DNA of 64,000 bases from Blastococcus fimeti (GTDB taxonomy: Bacteria; Actinomycetota; Actinomycetes; Mycobacteriales; Geodermatophilaceae). The translations under genes were made by a program, and so were the position numbers. This document shows, piece after piece, positions 33,372-45,157 of the stretch. The DNA lies in NCBI GenBank assembly GCA_900102115.1, contig FNAW01000002.1, forward strand, positions 124,001-188,000. The letters run 5' to 3'. Each line of letters opens with the position of its first letter. Position 1 is the stretch's first letter. The notes below the pieces were generated by a model. That model searched no databases. It was not told where the DNA came from and saw nothing but the letters and a program-made list of their open reading frames with translations.

Positions 33372-33387
33372 TTAACCCGCCCGAAAC
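33372..33387 (+). promoter_or_regulatory. Putative GlnR operator (TTAAC-N6-GAAAC)
   Basis: TTAAC CCGCCC GAAAC fits the actinobacterial GlnR box gTnAC-n6-GaAAC with the exact six-base spacing. It lies 104 bases upstream of the importer's first gene. GlnR activates nitrogen-scavenging genes under nitrogen limitation, which suits a nucleobase importer. Confidence 0.5.
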
Positions 33388-33491
33388 GCTGACCCACCAG
33401 GGCGGAAACCCGCCGCTCCTAGCGTCCCGGTTCGACAGACGGCGGAGCGCTTGCGCCGTCGAGGAGCCCCTTCCCCGACCTGGAGACGCAC

Positions 33492-34547
33492 ATGTTGAAC
33501 CGCGCCCTGCGCACCACCGCCGTGGTCACCGGCGCCGTCCTCGCCCTCACGGCGTGCGGCGGCTCCGACGAGAGCGACAGCGCGGCCGAGGACGGTGACC
33601 TCGGCCCGATCACCCTGCAGCTGTCCTGGGTCAAGAACGCCGAGTTCGCCGGCGAGTACTTCGCCGACACCAACGGCCACTACTCCGACGCCGGGTTCTC
33701 CTCGGTGACGATGGACCCGGGTCCCGGCCCGATCGAGACCCTCGTGGCCAGTGGGGACGCCGACTTCGGGCTGAGCAACGCCGTCTCCACCGCGCAGGTC
33801 ATCGCCGAGGAGGACGCGCCGCTCAAGATCATCGGCACCAAGTTCCAGAAGAACCCGTTCACCATCTTGTCGATGGCCGACGGCGGGAACATCGCCACCC
33901 CGCAGGACCTGGTCGGCAAGAAGATCGGCGTCCAGGCCGGTGGCAACGAGACGCTGTTCGACGCCCTCCTGGAGGTCAACGGCATCGACCCCGGCCAGGT
34001 CGAGAAGGTCCCGGTCGAGTACGACCCCGCGCCGCTCATCGACGGCGAGGTCGACGGCTTCCTGGCCTACATCACCAACGAGTCGATCACCGTCCAGGCC
34101 GAGGGCTACGAGGTGACCAACCTGCCCTTCGCCGACAACGGCCTGCCGTTCGTCGCCGAGAGCATCATCACCACCGAGGAGATGATCGAGGAGCACCCCG
34201 ACGTCGTGAAGGCGTTCCTCGAGGCCGAGATCCGGGGCTGGCAGGACTACCTGCGCGACCCGGAGGAGGGCGCGCGGCTCGCCGTCGAGGAGTACGGCAA
34301 GGACCTCGACCTCGACATGGCCAAGGAGGTCGAGCAGGCCGACGTGCAGAGCACGCTGATCGTCACCCCCGACGTCGAGGCCAACGGGCTGCTCACGATC
34401 ACCGACGAGCTGATCGAGCAGGTGCTCGCCACGCTCGCCGCCGCGGACATCGGCGTCACCGATGCCGACGACCTCTTCGACCTCTCCCTGCTCGAGGAGC
34501 TGCTCGAGGAGAAGCCGGAGCTCACCGAGGTGCCCAGCGGCGCCTGA
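33492..34547 (+). CDS. ABC transporter substrate-binding lipoprotein (NMT1/SsuA/THI5-like)
   Basis: A 351-residue lipoprotein with lipobox LALTAC (Cys22). The mature part starts with an acidic linker, then ITLQLSWVKNAEFAGEYFA, the NMT1/THI5-like domain start that binds planar N-heterocycles, and GDADFGLSNAVSTAQ plus DLVGKKIGVQAGGNETLF, the family's ligand-binding strand. Relatives bind pyrimidines (HMP), riboflavin, taurine or purines. Given the adjacent deaminases and molybdenum hydroxylase, a nucleobase is the best guess. ATG 33492 follows CTGGAGACGC. First gene of the import operon. Confidence 0.87.
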   Translation: MLNRALRTTAVVTGAVLALTACGGSDESDSAAEDGDLGPITLQLSWVKNAEFAGEYFADTNGHYSDAGFSSVTMDPGPGPIETLVASGDADFGLSNAVSTAQVIAEEDAPLKIIGTKFQKNPFTILSMADGGNIATPQDLVGKKIGVQAGGNETLFDALLEVNGIDPGQVEKVPVEYDPAPLIDGEVDGFLAYITNESITVQAEGYEVTNLPFADNGLPFVAESIITTEEMIEEHPDVVKAFLEAEIRGWQDYLRDPEEGARLAVEEYGKDLDLDMAKEVEQADVQSTLIVTPDVEANGLLTITDELIEQVLATLAAADIGVTDADDLFDLSLLEELLEEKPELTEVPSGA

Positions 34548-34586
34548 CCGCCCCTCCCCCTCCCCATCGGAACCGGAGCTCCTCCT

Positions 34587-35414
34587 GTGACCTCGCTCCC
34601 CGAGACCGTGGCCTCCCGGCCGGCCGCCCCGCGGCCGGCCGGGGGCACCGGTATCCACCTCCAGGGCCTGACCAAGTCCTTCGGCACCGGCCGCAAGCAG
34701 GTGCAGGCCCTCACCGACGCCACGCTGCACACCGACCAGGGCAGCTTCTCCTCGCTGCTCGGCCCCTCGGGGTGCGGAAAGTCCACGATCCTGCGGATCC
34801 TCGCCGGGCTGGAGCAGCCGACCGGGGGCACCGCGCTCGTCGACGGCATGACCCCGGAGGAGCTGCGCCGGGCGCACGCCCTGGGCATCGCCTTCCAGGA
34901 CTCGGCGCTGCTCCCCTGGCGCTCGGTCGAGGCCAACATCCGGCTGCCCTTCGAGGTGTCCGGCACCCGCCCCGACCCCGCGCTGGTCACCGAGCTGATC
35001 GACCTGGTCGGGCTCTCCGGCTTCGAGAAGGCCAAGCCGGCCCAGCTCTCCGGCGGCATGCGGCAGCGCGTCTCCATCGCGCGGGCGCTGGTCGTGAAGC
35101 CGTCGGTGCTGCTGCTCGACGAGCCCTTCGGCGCGCTGGACGACATGACCCGGCAGCGGCTGAACGTCGAGCTGCTGCGCATCTGGACGGAGAAGCCGGC
35201 GACCACGCTGATGGTCACCCACGGCATCTCCGAGGCGATCTTCCTCTCCGACCAGGTCGCGGTGATGAGCGCGCGGCCGGGCCGGATCGTCGAGGTGATC
35301 GACGTCGACCTCCCCCGTCCCCGCCACCCGGAGATCATGCGGACGCCGGAGTTCCACGCGCTGCACGACCACGCCTCCGAGCTGCTCTTCGGCGGCGGGG
35401 CGGCCGCCGAGTGA
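34587..35414 (+). CDS. ABC transporter ATP-binding protein (nitrate/sulfonate/nucleobase type)
   Basis: This 275-residue ATPase has Walker [12 protein letters not shown] at about 58-68, Q-loop [17 protein letters not shown] (the PWxxV pattern typical of SsuB/TauB/ThiZ-type ATPases), signature [15 protein letters not shown] and Walker [14 protein letters not shown]. The His switch is [15 protein letters not shown]. It starts at GTG 34587, 39 bases after the binding-protein gene, and its stop overlaps the first permease start by four bases. It energises uptake through the two permeases that follow. Confidence 0.92.
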   Translation: MTSLPETVASRPAAPRPAGGTGIHLQGLTKSFGTGRKQVQALTDATLHTDQGSFSSLLGPSGCGKSTILRILAGLEQPTGGTALVDGMTPEELRRAHALGIAFQDSALLPWRSVEANIRLPFEVSGTRPDPALVTELIDLVGLSGFEKAKPAQLSGGMRQRVSIARALVVKPSVLLLDEPFGALDDMTRQRLNVELLRIWTEKPATTLMVTHGISEAIFLSDQVAVMSARPGRIVEVIDVDLPRPRHPEIMRTPEFHALHDHASELLFGGGAAAE

Positions 35415-36202
35415 CCGCCCTCCTCCGCCGCGACTCGCTGCGCTCGGCCGGCTTCGGCCTGCTGGGTGTGCTGGGGGTCGTCGCGGTCTGGCAGCTGCTC
35501 GTCCTGACCCTGCTCGCCGACGCCCGCATCCCCTCCCCCGCGGGTGTCGTGGGGGCCGCTGTCGACCGGGGCTGGGGCTACTACGCGACCCACTTCGGGA
35601 TGACCCTGGAGGAGGCCGCGGTCGGCTTCGCCTACGGGACGGTCGCCGCGATCGCGCTGGCCGCGGTCACCCTCCTGGTGCCGTCGCTCGAGCAGCTGGT
35701 CATGCAGATCGCGGTCATCACCTACTGCGTGCCGCTGGTCGCCATCGCGCCGGTGCTGTTCATCGTGATCGGCAACCCGGAGGAGGGCACCCGCGCCGGG
35801 ACCGCCACGGCGCTGGCCGCCCTGTCGGTCTTCTTCACCACGGTCGTCGGCACCGTGCTGGGTCTGCGCTCGGCGGACCCGGCGAGCCTGGAGGTGGTCC
35901 GGGTCTTCGGCGGTGGTGTGGTCCGGCAGCTGACCAAGGTCCGGCTGATCGCGGCGCTGCCGGCGATGCTGGCCGCGCTCCGGGTGGCCGCGCCCCTGGC
36001 GTTCCTGGGCGCGATCCTCGGCGAGTACGTCGGCGGGGTGCAGCGCGGCGTGGCGATCACCCTCAAGATCGCCCAGCAGAACGTGGACGTCGAGGGCGCC
36101 TGGGCGATCGGCCTGGGCTGCGCGCTGGTCGCCGGCTCCTTCTACGGGCTGTTCGCCCTCGTCGCCCGCCTGGTCACCCCCTGGTCCCGAGGAGCGGCAT
36201 GA
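35411..36202 (+). CDS. ABC transporter permease, first subunit
   Basis: The 263-residue BPD-type permease has six predicted hydrophobic segments ([55 protein letters not shown] and later ones). Its cytoplasmic coupling loop, [20 protein letters not shown], is the EAA-like motif that contacts the ATPase. The P-x-V-A-x-x-P run in the third segment is typical of SsuC/TauC relatives. Start GTG 35411 lies within the ATPase stop. It probably forms a heterodimer with the next permease. Confidence 0.9.
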   Translation: MTALLRRDSLRSAGFGLLGVLGVVAVWQLLVLTLLADARIPSPAGVVGAAVDRGWGYYATHFGMTLEEAAVGFAYGTVAAIALAAVTLLVPSLEQLVMQIAVITYCVPLVAIAPVLFIVIGNPEEGTRAGTATALAALSVFFTTVVGTVLGLRSADPASLEVVRVFGGGVVRQLTKVRLIAALPAMLAALRVAAPLAFLGAILGEYVGGVQRGVAITLKIAQQNVDVEGAWAIGLGCALVAGSFYGLFALVARLVTPWSRGAA

Positions 36203-37047
36203 GCGCCGACCTGCTGATGAGCGCCCCGGCGGCGCCCGGTGCGCCCTCGGGACGTCGTCCGCTGCTGGCCGCGGCCCTGCGGGCGGTGGGCACGATGGTG
36301 CTGGTCCTCGCCGTCGTCGTCGGCCTGTGGGTGCTGGCGCTGAAGGTCTTCGACGTCTCCAGCTACGTCGGGAAGGGACCGCTGGACGTCGTCGACATCC
36401 TGTTCGTCGACGAGGACGCCGCCGAGCTGCGGTCGGAGATCGCCGGGCTGCTCGGGCGGACCCTGCTCGACGCCGGCATCGGCTTCGTGGCCGGGATGCT
36501 GGCCGCGATCGTGCTGGCCGGCGTCGTGGTCCGGTACCGGGCCGCGGAGAGCGCGGTCATGCCGGTGGCGCTGATCCTGCAGACCGTCCCGCTGATCGCG
36601 CTGGCGCCGATGCTCATCCTGCTCGTGGGCCGCGGCTATCCGATCGTCGCCGTCATGAGCGCCGTCGTGGTGCTCTTCCCGGCCCTGGTCAACATCGTGG
36701 TGGGGCTGCGGTCGGTGAGCCCGCAGATGCGCGACCTGGTGCTGGTGTACGGCGGCTCGCCGATGACGGTGCTCCGCACGGTCGCCTTCCCCTCGGCCCT
36801 GCCGGCCCTGTTCGCCTCCGTGCGGATCGCCGTCCCCGGGTCGATGACCGGGGCCCTGCTGGCCGAGTGGCTGGCCACCGGCAAGGGCATCGGGTACGCC
36901 GTCATCTCGGCCGCCGGTCGGTCCCAGATCGGCAAGGTGTGGGCCCTGGTCGTGGTGATCACGCTGGTCTCGCTGCTGCTGTACCTGATCGCGCAACTGG
37001 TCGAGGCCGCCGTGCTCAGCCGCTTCGGCCAGGCCGGGCGCGCATGA
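36199..37047 (+). CDS. ABC transporter permease, second subunit
   Basis: A 282-residue permease paralogous to the preceding one. Hydrophobic segments include VLVLAVVVGLWVLALKVF and LILQTVPLIALAPMLILLVG. The coupling loop is GLRSVSPQMRDLVLVYGGSP, the EAA-like motif. A 25-residue N-terminal cytoplasmic tail precedes the first helix. ATG 36199 overlaps the previous stop by four bases, and its stop overlaps the deaminase start likewise. Two distinct permeases are less common than one homodimeric permease in this importer class. Confidence 0.9.
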   Translation: MSADLLMSAPAAPGAPSGRRPLLAAALRAVGTMVLVLAVVVGLWVLALKVFDVSSYVGKGPLDVVDILFVDEDAAELRSEIAGLLGRTLLDAGIGFVAGMLAAIVLAGVVVRYRAAESAVMPVALILQTVPLIALAPMLILLVGRGYPIVAVMSAVVVLFPALVNIVVGLRSVSPQMRDLVLVYGGSPMTVLRTVAFPSALPALFASVRIAVPGSMTGALLAEWLATGKGIGYAVISAAGRSQIGKVWALVVVITLVSLLLYLIAQLVEAAVLSRFGQAGRA

Positions 37048-38171
37048 CCGGCACCCGCCGCCCGCCGCCCGGCTACCCGCCGCACTCCCGCCCCGTGCCC
37101 GCCGACCCGGCCGTCGACGCGATGGTCGCGGCACTGCCCAAGGTCAGCCTGCACTGCCACCTGATCGGCACGGTGGCACCGCAGACGGTGGTCGAGCTCG
37201 CGGCCAAGCACGGCGTGCCGCTCGGCCGGGGCGCGGACGACCTCTACGACCACGACAGCTACGAGGACCTCAGCGAGTTCCTCCGGGTGCTCGACGTCGT
37301 CGGCTCGGTCATCCGGGACGCCGACGACTTCCACCGGGTCACCTACGAGTCGCTCGTGGCCGGCGGCGCCGACCACGGCGTCCTGTACCGGGAGATCCAC
37401 CTCAGCCCTCCGGGGCACCCGGACGTGCCCTATCCGCAGCTCCTCGACGGTGTCGTCGCCGGGCTGCGCGACGCCCGCGCCGACGCCGGCATCGACGCCC
37501 GGCTGATCGTCGGCATCAACCGCGAGCGCAGCGGCGCGGACGCGGTGGAGCTCGTCGAGCAGGTGATCGCGCACCGGATCGACGAGGTCGTCGGCATCGG
37601 CCTGGACTACGCCGAGGTCAACGGCCCACCCGGGCGGTTCGTCGAGGCCTACCGGCTGGCCGGCCGCGCCGGCCTGGGGCGGACGGCGCACTCCGAGTCC
37701 GGGCCGCCTGCGCACGTGCTGACCCTGCTCGACGAGCTCGGCTGCACCCGCGTCGACCACGGCTACCACGTCGTCGACGACCCGGAGATCACCGCGCGCT
37801 GCGTCGCCGAGCGGATCCCGTTCACCTGCACCCCGGTCAGCTCGGACATCGGCCGCTACTCCGGCAGCGGCGACGGCACGCACGGCCGGATCCGCCAGAT
37901 GGTCGACGCGGGCCTGCTCGTGACCATCGACTCGGACGACCCGCCGATGTTCGGCACCGACCCCACGCACGACTACCGCGTGCTCGCGCACGCCCTCGGC
38001 TACCGGCGCGACCAGCTGGCGGTCTTCACCGACAACGCCGTCGAGGCCTGCTGGCTCGACGGGACCGAGAAGGCGTCCCTGCGCCGCCGCGTCGCGGCGA
38101 TGGTCGCCGCGACCCCCGATGCGCCTCCCCCGACATCCGATCCCCACCTCCTGGAGGACAGCTCCCGATGA
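37044..38171 (+). CDS. Adenosine/adenine deaminase family metal-dependent hydrolase
   Basis: The 375-residue TIM-barrel deaminase has the metal pair His37/His39 in VSLHCHLIG, then GRTAHSESGP, where the usual HAGE is HSES (Glu retained). DHGYHVVDD carries the catalytic His region and TIDSDDPPMFGT the metal-binding Asp with the SDDP motif. It keeps all expected zinc and acid/base residues. The substrate could be adenosine, adenine or an N-substituted purine. ATG 37044 overlaps the permease stop by four bases, tying the enzyme to the importer. Confidence 0.87.
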   Translation: MTGTRRPPPGYPPHSRPVPADPAVDAMVAALPKVSLHCHLIGTVAPQTVVELAAKHGVPLGRGADDLYDHDSYEDLSEFLRVLDVVGSVIRDADDFHRVTYESLVAGGADHGVLYREIHLSPPGHPDVPYPQLLDGVVAGLRDARADAGIDARLIVGINRERSGADAVELVEQVIAHRIDEVVGIGLDYAEVNGPPGRFVEAYRLAGRAGLGRTAHSESGPPAHVLTLLDELGCTRVDHGYHVVDDPEITARCVAERIPFTCTPVSSDIGRYSGSGDGTHGRIRQMVDAGLLVTIDSDDPPMFGTDPTHDYRVLAHALGYRRDQLAVFTDNAVEACWLDGTEKASLRRRVAAMVAATPDAPPPTSDPHLLEDSSR

Positions 38172-39217
38172 CCGACTTCTCCGTCCCCGTCGTCGACATC
38201 TCCGCCTACGTCGACCCTGCCGGCACCGTGGAGGCCCGCCGGGCCGCGGCGCGCGCCTTCGACGAGGCCGCCCGGACCGTCGGCTTCGTGCAGATCCTCG
38301 GTCACGGCGTCCCGGCCGAGGTCGCCGAGGCCTTCGCCGCCGCGCTCGACGCGTTCTTCTTCCTGCCCATCGAGGCCAAGAAGGCCTACCGGACAGCGCC
38401 GGAGATCAACCGCGGCTACAGCCCGCCGAAGACGGAGTCGCTGAGCCTCAGCCTGGGGCTGGCGCCGTCCAACCGGATGCACGACTTCTTCGAGGCGTTC
38501 AACGTCGGGGCCGCCGTCTCCGACTACCCCGGCGTCGACCTGCCCGTCGAGGACTACCCCGAGAACATCTGGCCGGCCGAGGCCGCGGGCTTCCGCGAGG
38601 CGGTCTCGGACTGGTTCGACGAGGCGGGCCGGGTGGCCCGGACGCTGACCACGATGTTCGCCGACGCGCTCGGCCTGCCCCCGGGGTTCTTCGAGCGCTT
38701 CACCGACCACAGCCTCGACGTGCTGCGGATGAACAACTACGCGCTGCCGCCGGGTGAGCTGGAGCTGGACGGCGACCTCACCGGCATGGGCGAGCACACC
38801 GACTACGGCATCGTGACCGTGCTGTGGGCCGACCAGGTGCGGGGCCTGCAGGTGCTCGGCCGCGACGGCGGGTGGCACGACGTCTCCCCCGCCGACGGTG
38901 CGCTGCTGATCAACCTCGGTGACCTCATGGCGCGGTGGACCAACGAGCGGTGGATGTCCACGCTGCACCGCGTCAAGCCGCCGATCGTGGACGGCCGGAT
39001 CGAGCGGCGCCGCTCCGCGGCCTTCTTCCACGACGGCAACATCGACGCCGTCATCGAGACCCTGCCGACCTGCCTCGCCGAGGACGGGACGTCGGCGTAC
39101 GCCCCGATCACGGTGGGCGGCCACATCCGCGCGAAGCTTGCCGGCTCGCGGGCCGGCGTCGCCAACTCCGAGGCGGAGCGCGAGGCGGCGCGGGTGCTGG
39201 CCGCACGGCCGAGCTGA
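38168..39217 (+). CDS. Isopenicillin N synthase-like Fe(II) oxygenase (2OG-dependent family)
   Basis: The 349-residue non-haem iron oxygenase has an N-terminal DIOX_N domain (VPVVDISAYVD; GFVQILGHGVPAEVAEAF) and a C-terminal double-stranded beta helix. Iron ligands are in GMGEHTDYGIVTVL (HxD) and MSTLHRVKPP (distal His); the 2OG-binding RxS is RRRSAAFFHDGN. It has the plant/IPNS-like architecture. Given its coupling (ATGA) to the deaminase and importer, it may oxidise or dealkylate an imported N-heterocycle; this is inference. Last gene of the operon, followed by a strong terminator. Confidence 0.87.
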   Translation: MTDFSVPVVDISAYVDPAGTVEARRAAARAFDEAARTVGFVQILGHGVPAEVAEAFAAALDAFFFLPIEAKKAYRTAPEINRGYSPPKTESLSLSLGLAPSNRMHDFFEAFNVGAAVSDYPGVDLPVEDYPENIWPAEAAGFREAVSDWFDEAGRVARTLTTMFADALGLPPGFFERFTDHSLDVLRMNNYALPPGELELDGDLTGMGEHTDYGIVTVLWADQVRGLQVLGRDGGWHDVSPADGALLINLGDLMARWTNERWMSTLHRVKPPIVDGRIERRRSAAFFHDGNIDAVIETLPTCLAEDGTSAYAPITVGGHIRAKLAGSRAGVANSEAEREAARVLAARPS

Positions 39218-39224
39218 CCACCCT

Positions 39225-39264
39225 GCGCGGCGTCCCCGGCCGCACTGCGCCGGGGACGCCGCGC
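39225..39264 (+). terminator. Strong hairpin ending the nucleobase operon
   Basis: Sixteen-base perfect arms (39225-39240 and 39249-39264; GCGCGGCGTCCCCGGC and its complement) around an eight-base loop, eight bases after the oxygenase stop. No long T-tract, as usual in high-GC actinobacteria. Confidence 0.8.
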
Positions 39265-39279
39265 TGGTTGACTCGCGGC

Positions 39280-39450
39280 ATGGTCTCACCGCTGCCGGAA
39301 CCGGGTCGGGAGATCGACCCCGACCAGCCGATCCCCGACGATCCGGCCGAACTTCTTCCCGACGCGCCCGAGGAGCTCCCGCCGCCGCCCATCGAGGCGA
39401 CGCCGGACGACCCCGGCGGCGACCCGGGCGGGGTGCCCGAACCCGCCTGA
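39280..39450 (+). CDS. Small Pro/Asp/Glu-rich protein
   Basis: A 56-residue low-complexity acidic protein: MVSPLPEPGREIDPDQPIPD, then DPAELLPDAPEELPPPPIEA and a DPGG-rich end. No domain, signal or membrane segment. Codon use is coding-like and it stands alone between a terminator and the MFS gene. Similar short acidic proline-rich products are common in this bacterial family, but I cannot name one. Confidence 0.45.
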   Translation: MVSPLPEPGREIDPDQPIPDDPAELLPDAPEELPPPPIEATPDDPGGDPGGVPEPA

Positions 39451-39477
39451 GCCCCCCGGCAGGAGGGCCGCGGCGGC

Positions 39478-40701
39478 GTGCCAGGATCGACCGTCGTGCG
39501 CTTCGGAGGACGCGGGGATCTGCCCCGGGAGGTCGGCGTCCTGGCGATCATCGCCTTCGTCGTCGCCCTCGGTTTCGGCATCGTCGCCCCGGCGATCCCG
39601 CTGTTCGCCCGCGACTTCGGCGTCGGCCGCACGGCGGTCGGCCTGGCGGTCAGCGCGTTCGCCTTCTTCCGGTTCGTCTCGGCGTTCGGCGGCGGCTCGC
39701 TGGTCGAGCGGTTCGGCGAGCGGCTGGTGCTCGCCGCGGGCCTGCTGATCGTCGCCGTCACCACCGGCGCGGCCGGGCTGGCCGGCTCCTTCCCCGTCTT
39801 CCTGGCGCTCCGCGCGGCGGGCGGCGTGGGCAGCGCGATGTTCAGCGTCGCCGCACTCTCGCTGCTGTTCCGGGTGGCGCCGCCGACGCACCGCGGCCGG
39901 GCCGCGGCCACGTGGCAGGGCGGCTTCATCCTCGGCGGCATCGCCGGCCCCGCCGCCGGCGGCCTGCTCGCCGAGCTCTCGCCGCGGCTGCCGTTCTTCC
40001 TCTACGCCGGGTTCCTCCTGGTGGCCGGCGCGGTCGGCATGGTGCTGCTGCGCAACGCACCCGAGGCGTCGACGACGGGGCCCTCACCCGGCGTGGACCT
40101 CGACGCGGGCCCCGTCGGCCTGCGCGCCGCCTTCCGGTCGCGCGCCTACATCGCCGCGCTGGTCGCGAACCTCGGCGTCGGCTGGGTGCTCTTCGGCGTC
40201 CGCAACTCCCTCGTCCCGCTCTACGTCACCGAGGAGCTGGGGCGCACCGTCGCCTGGGCCGGTGCCGGCCTGCTGGCCGGGTCGCTGGCCCAGGCGATCG
40301 CCCTGCTGCGCTCGGGCCGGCTGGTCGACGAGTGGGGACGACGCCCCTCCCTGCTGCTCGGCTCGACCCTCGCCACGACGTCGATGCTGGTGCTGGTCGC
40401 CCCGCCCCGGCTCGGGCTGTTCCTGCTGTCCATGGCCGTGTTCGGGCTGGCCGCCGCCCTGCTCGCCAGCGCCCCGGCCGCGCTCGTCGCCGACGTCAGC
40501 CCGGCGCGCGGCGGGCGCGTGGTCGCGGTCTTCCAGATGTCGGCCGACCTGGGCGCGATCACCGGGCCGCTGGTCGCCGGCTGGCTCACCGACATCGCCT
40601 CCTTCCAGTGGGCGTTCGCGGTGAGCGCCCTGGTCCTGGCCGCCGGGCTGATCGCGACGCTCGCCCTGCCCCGGACGGACCGGAGCAGCCACCCGGCCTG
40701 A
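39478..40701 (+). CDS. Major facilitator superfamily transporter (DHA1-like drug exporter type)
   Basis: The 407-residue protein has twelve hydrophobic segments. The MFS motif A equivalent between helices 2 and 3 is GGGSLVERFGERLVL, with a repeat in the second half (RSGRLVDEWGRRPSLL). RAAGGVGSAMFSVAALSLLF resembles motif B and PTHRGRAAATWQGGFILGGI motif C of drug/H+ antiporters. Start GTG 39478 has GGAGGG ten bases upstream; GTG 39496 is an alternative. Likely a proton-coupled exporter of unknown substrate. Confidence 0.87.
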   Translation: MPGSTVVRFGGRGDLPREVGVLAIIAFVVALGFGIVAPAIPLFARDFGVGRTAVGLAVSAFAFFRFVSAFGGGSLVERFGERLVLAAGLLIVAVTTGAAGLAGSFPVFLALRAAGGVGSAMFSVAALSLLFRVAPPTHRGRAAATWQGGFILGGIAGPAAGGLLAELSPRLPFFLYAGFLLVAGAVGMVLLRNAPEASTTGPSPGVDLDAGPVGLRAAFRSRAYIAALVANLGVGWVLFGVRNSLVPLYVTEELGRTVAWAGAGLLAGSLAQAIALLRSGRLVDEWGRRPSLLLGSTLATTSMLVLVAPPRLGLFLLSMAVFGLAAALLASAPAALVADVSPARGGRVVAVFQMSADLGAITGPLVAGWLTDIASFQWAFAVSALVLAAGLIATLALPRTDRSSHPA

Positions 40702-40802
40702 CGCTGCCGGCGCCCGCCGGGGGTGGTCGGTCCGCGCCTGCGCCTGCCGGATCGGCCGACCCCCGGAACAGCGCCCGCCCGCCGTGCGCTGGACCGGGCG
40801 TG

Positions 40803-41785
40803 ATGCCCTCCGGACCCCGGCTGTCCCTGCTCGACCGGTCCCGCACGCGGGCCGGCGAGGACGACGCGGACGCGCTGCGCGGGACCCTCGCCCGGGCGGG
40901 AGCCGCCGAGCGGCAGGGCTACGGCCGGTTCTGGGTCGCCGAGCACCACGGGGTGCCCGGCGTCGCCGGCGCCGCGCCCGCGGTGCTGCTGGCCGCGCTC
41001 GCCGCGGTGACGTCGACTCTCCGGCTCGGGTCGGCCGGCGTCATGCTGCCGCACCACCAGCCGCTCGTCGTCGCCGAGCAGTTCGCCACCCTGACCGCCT
41101 TCGCGCCCGGCCGGATCGACCTCGGGCTGGGCCGCTCCCCCGGCTTCACCCCGCCGGTGCGCCGCGCGCTGCGGGAGACCGAGCGGGACTTCGCCGCGGA
41201 CCTCGCCGAGCTGCGCGCCTTCCTCACCGGCTCAGCGGAGATCACCGTGCACCCGCAGCCCGCGAGCGCCGTCCCGATGCACGTGCTGGCCACCGGATCG
41301 GGGCTGCAGGTGGCCGCCCGGCTGGGGCTGCCGGTCATCGTGGGCGGCCCGGTCCTCGGCGTCGCCGGCGATCCGGAGCCGGGGCTGGCGGCGCTGGCCG
41401 GTTACCGGCGCGACTTCCGGCCGTCCGAGCAGCAACCGGAGCCGCGGGTGTCGATCAGCCTCGACGTGCTGATCGCCGACACCGCCGCCGAGGCCGCGGA
41501 CCTGCTGCTGCCCGAGGCCTGGGCGATGGCCCGGTCCCGTACCGAGGGCGCGTTCCCGCCGCTGGAACCCGTCGCCGCGGTCCGTGCAGCCTCCCGCACC
41601 CCGCGCCAGCAGCAGTACCTCGAGCAGACCGCCGCCATGGCGGTCGCCGGCACCGCCGCGCAGGTGGAGAGCCGGCTGGCCGAGCTGCTCGAGCGCACCG
41701 GCGCCGCCGAACTGGTCGCCAGCAGCAGCACCTTCGACCGGGAAGCGCTCGCCGCCTCGGACGCCGCGCTGGCCGCGGTGCTCGG

Positions 41786-41789
<4 letters not shown>
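40803..41789 (+). CDS. LLM-class flavin-dependent oxidoreductase (MsnO8-like)
   Basis: This 328-residue luciferase-like TIM-barrel enzyme uses FMN or F420. Family segments seen are LSLLDRSRTRAGEDDADALR (strand 1), GYGRFWVAEHHGVPGVAGAA with the His pair, LRLGSAGVMLPHHQPLVVAE, and GRIDLGLGRSPGF with the conserved LGxGRSPG loop. The C-terminal VAGTAAQVESRLAELLERTG is the usual 'GTPE' helix equivalent. The stop TAG lies in CTAG shared with the convergent P-type ATPase stop. Substrate unknown. Confidence 0.88.
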
Positions 41790-44245
<2,456 letters not shown>

Positions 44246-44347
44246 CCCACCGTTCCGGTCGCGGGTAGGCGGTCCGGCTCCCGCGGGACGGGAGCTCCGT
44301 GACCTCCGGCCCTGCCCCGGCGGTCAGGCACCCGCCACGCTGCCGGC

Positions 44348-45148
44348 ATGGGGACGACGGAGGTGCCGGTCGCCGACCGGCCTCCCGGCGCCTTCGTCCG
44401 CAGGCTGGCGCGGTCGCGCCTCCCGTCGGGATCAGCCCCGGAGCCGGTGACCGACGCCGATCTGGCCGCGCTCCCGCCGGCGGCCGCCCGGTACCTGCGG
44501 GCCATGGGCGTGGTGGGCCGGCCCCGGACGTGGTCGTTCCGGGCGCACCTAACGGGTCGCTTCCGGCTGGCCGCGGGCCGCCCCTGGCTGCCGATGGACG
44601 CATGGCAGTACAACTCCGCCGTCGAGGTGGCCCGGCTGTTCCGGATGCGGCTGGTCGTCGGCCGGGCGCTGCCGATGTGGGGCTGGGACACCTACCTGTC
44701 CGGCACCGGACGCATGCGCGGGAAGGCCCTCGGGCTGGTGCCGGTCGCCGACGGCTCCGGACCCGAGTTCGACACCGGCGAGCTCACCACCTGGCTGGAC
44801 GACGCGGTACTCATGGCGCCGGGCATGCTGCTGCACCCCCGTGTGACCTGGGCGGCCGCCGGGGACGACGGCTTCCGGGTCGCGGTCATCGACGCCGGCC
44901 GGACGGTCACCGCCGAGGTGCTCCTCGACGGGTACGGCCGGCCGCGCGACGTCCGCAGCCGCGATCGCTGGGCCGCCCTGCCCGGTGGGCCGGTCCGGGC
45001 GCTGTGGAGCACGCCCGTCGACGGCTGGACCGTCGTCGACGGCCGGCCGCGGATGATCGGCGGCGCCGCCGTCTGGCACCTCGACGCAGGGCCGTACCGC
45101 TACGCGGAGCTGCGGCTGGTCGACCTCGCCCTCGACGTGCCGCCCTGA
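44348..45148 (+). CDS. DUF6544-like hypothetical protein
   Basis: The 266-residue soluble protein resembles the DUF6544 family. Typical segments are LPPAAARYLRAMGVVG, GRFRLAAGRPWLPMDAWQYN, and GELTTWLDDAVLMAPGMLLH, followed by TVTAEVLLDGYGRP. The fold is probably a large beta-rich sheet with a ligand pocket; no function is known. ATG 44348 begins MGTTEVPVADRPPG. It stands between the divergent ATPase gene and a convergent MFS gene ten bases away. Confidence 0.72.
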   Translation: MGTTEVPVADRPPGAFVRRLARSRLPSGSAPEPVTDADLAALPPAAARYLRAMGVVGRPRTWSFRAHLTGRFRLAAGRPWLPMDAWQYNSAVEVARLFRMRLVVGRALPMWGWDTYLSGTGRMRGKALGLVPVADGSGPEFDTGELTTWLDDAVLMAPGMLLHPRVTWAAAGDDGFRVAVIDAGRTVTAEVLLDGYGRPRDVRSRDRWAALPGGPVRALWSTPVDGWTVVDGRPRMIGGAAVWHLDAGPYRYAELRLVDLALDVPP

Positions 45149-45157
45149 CCGGCGGGC

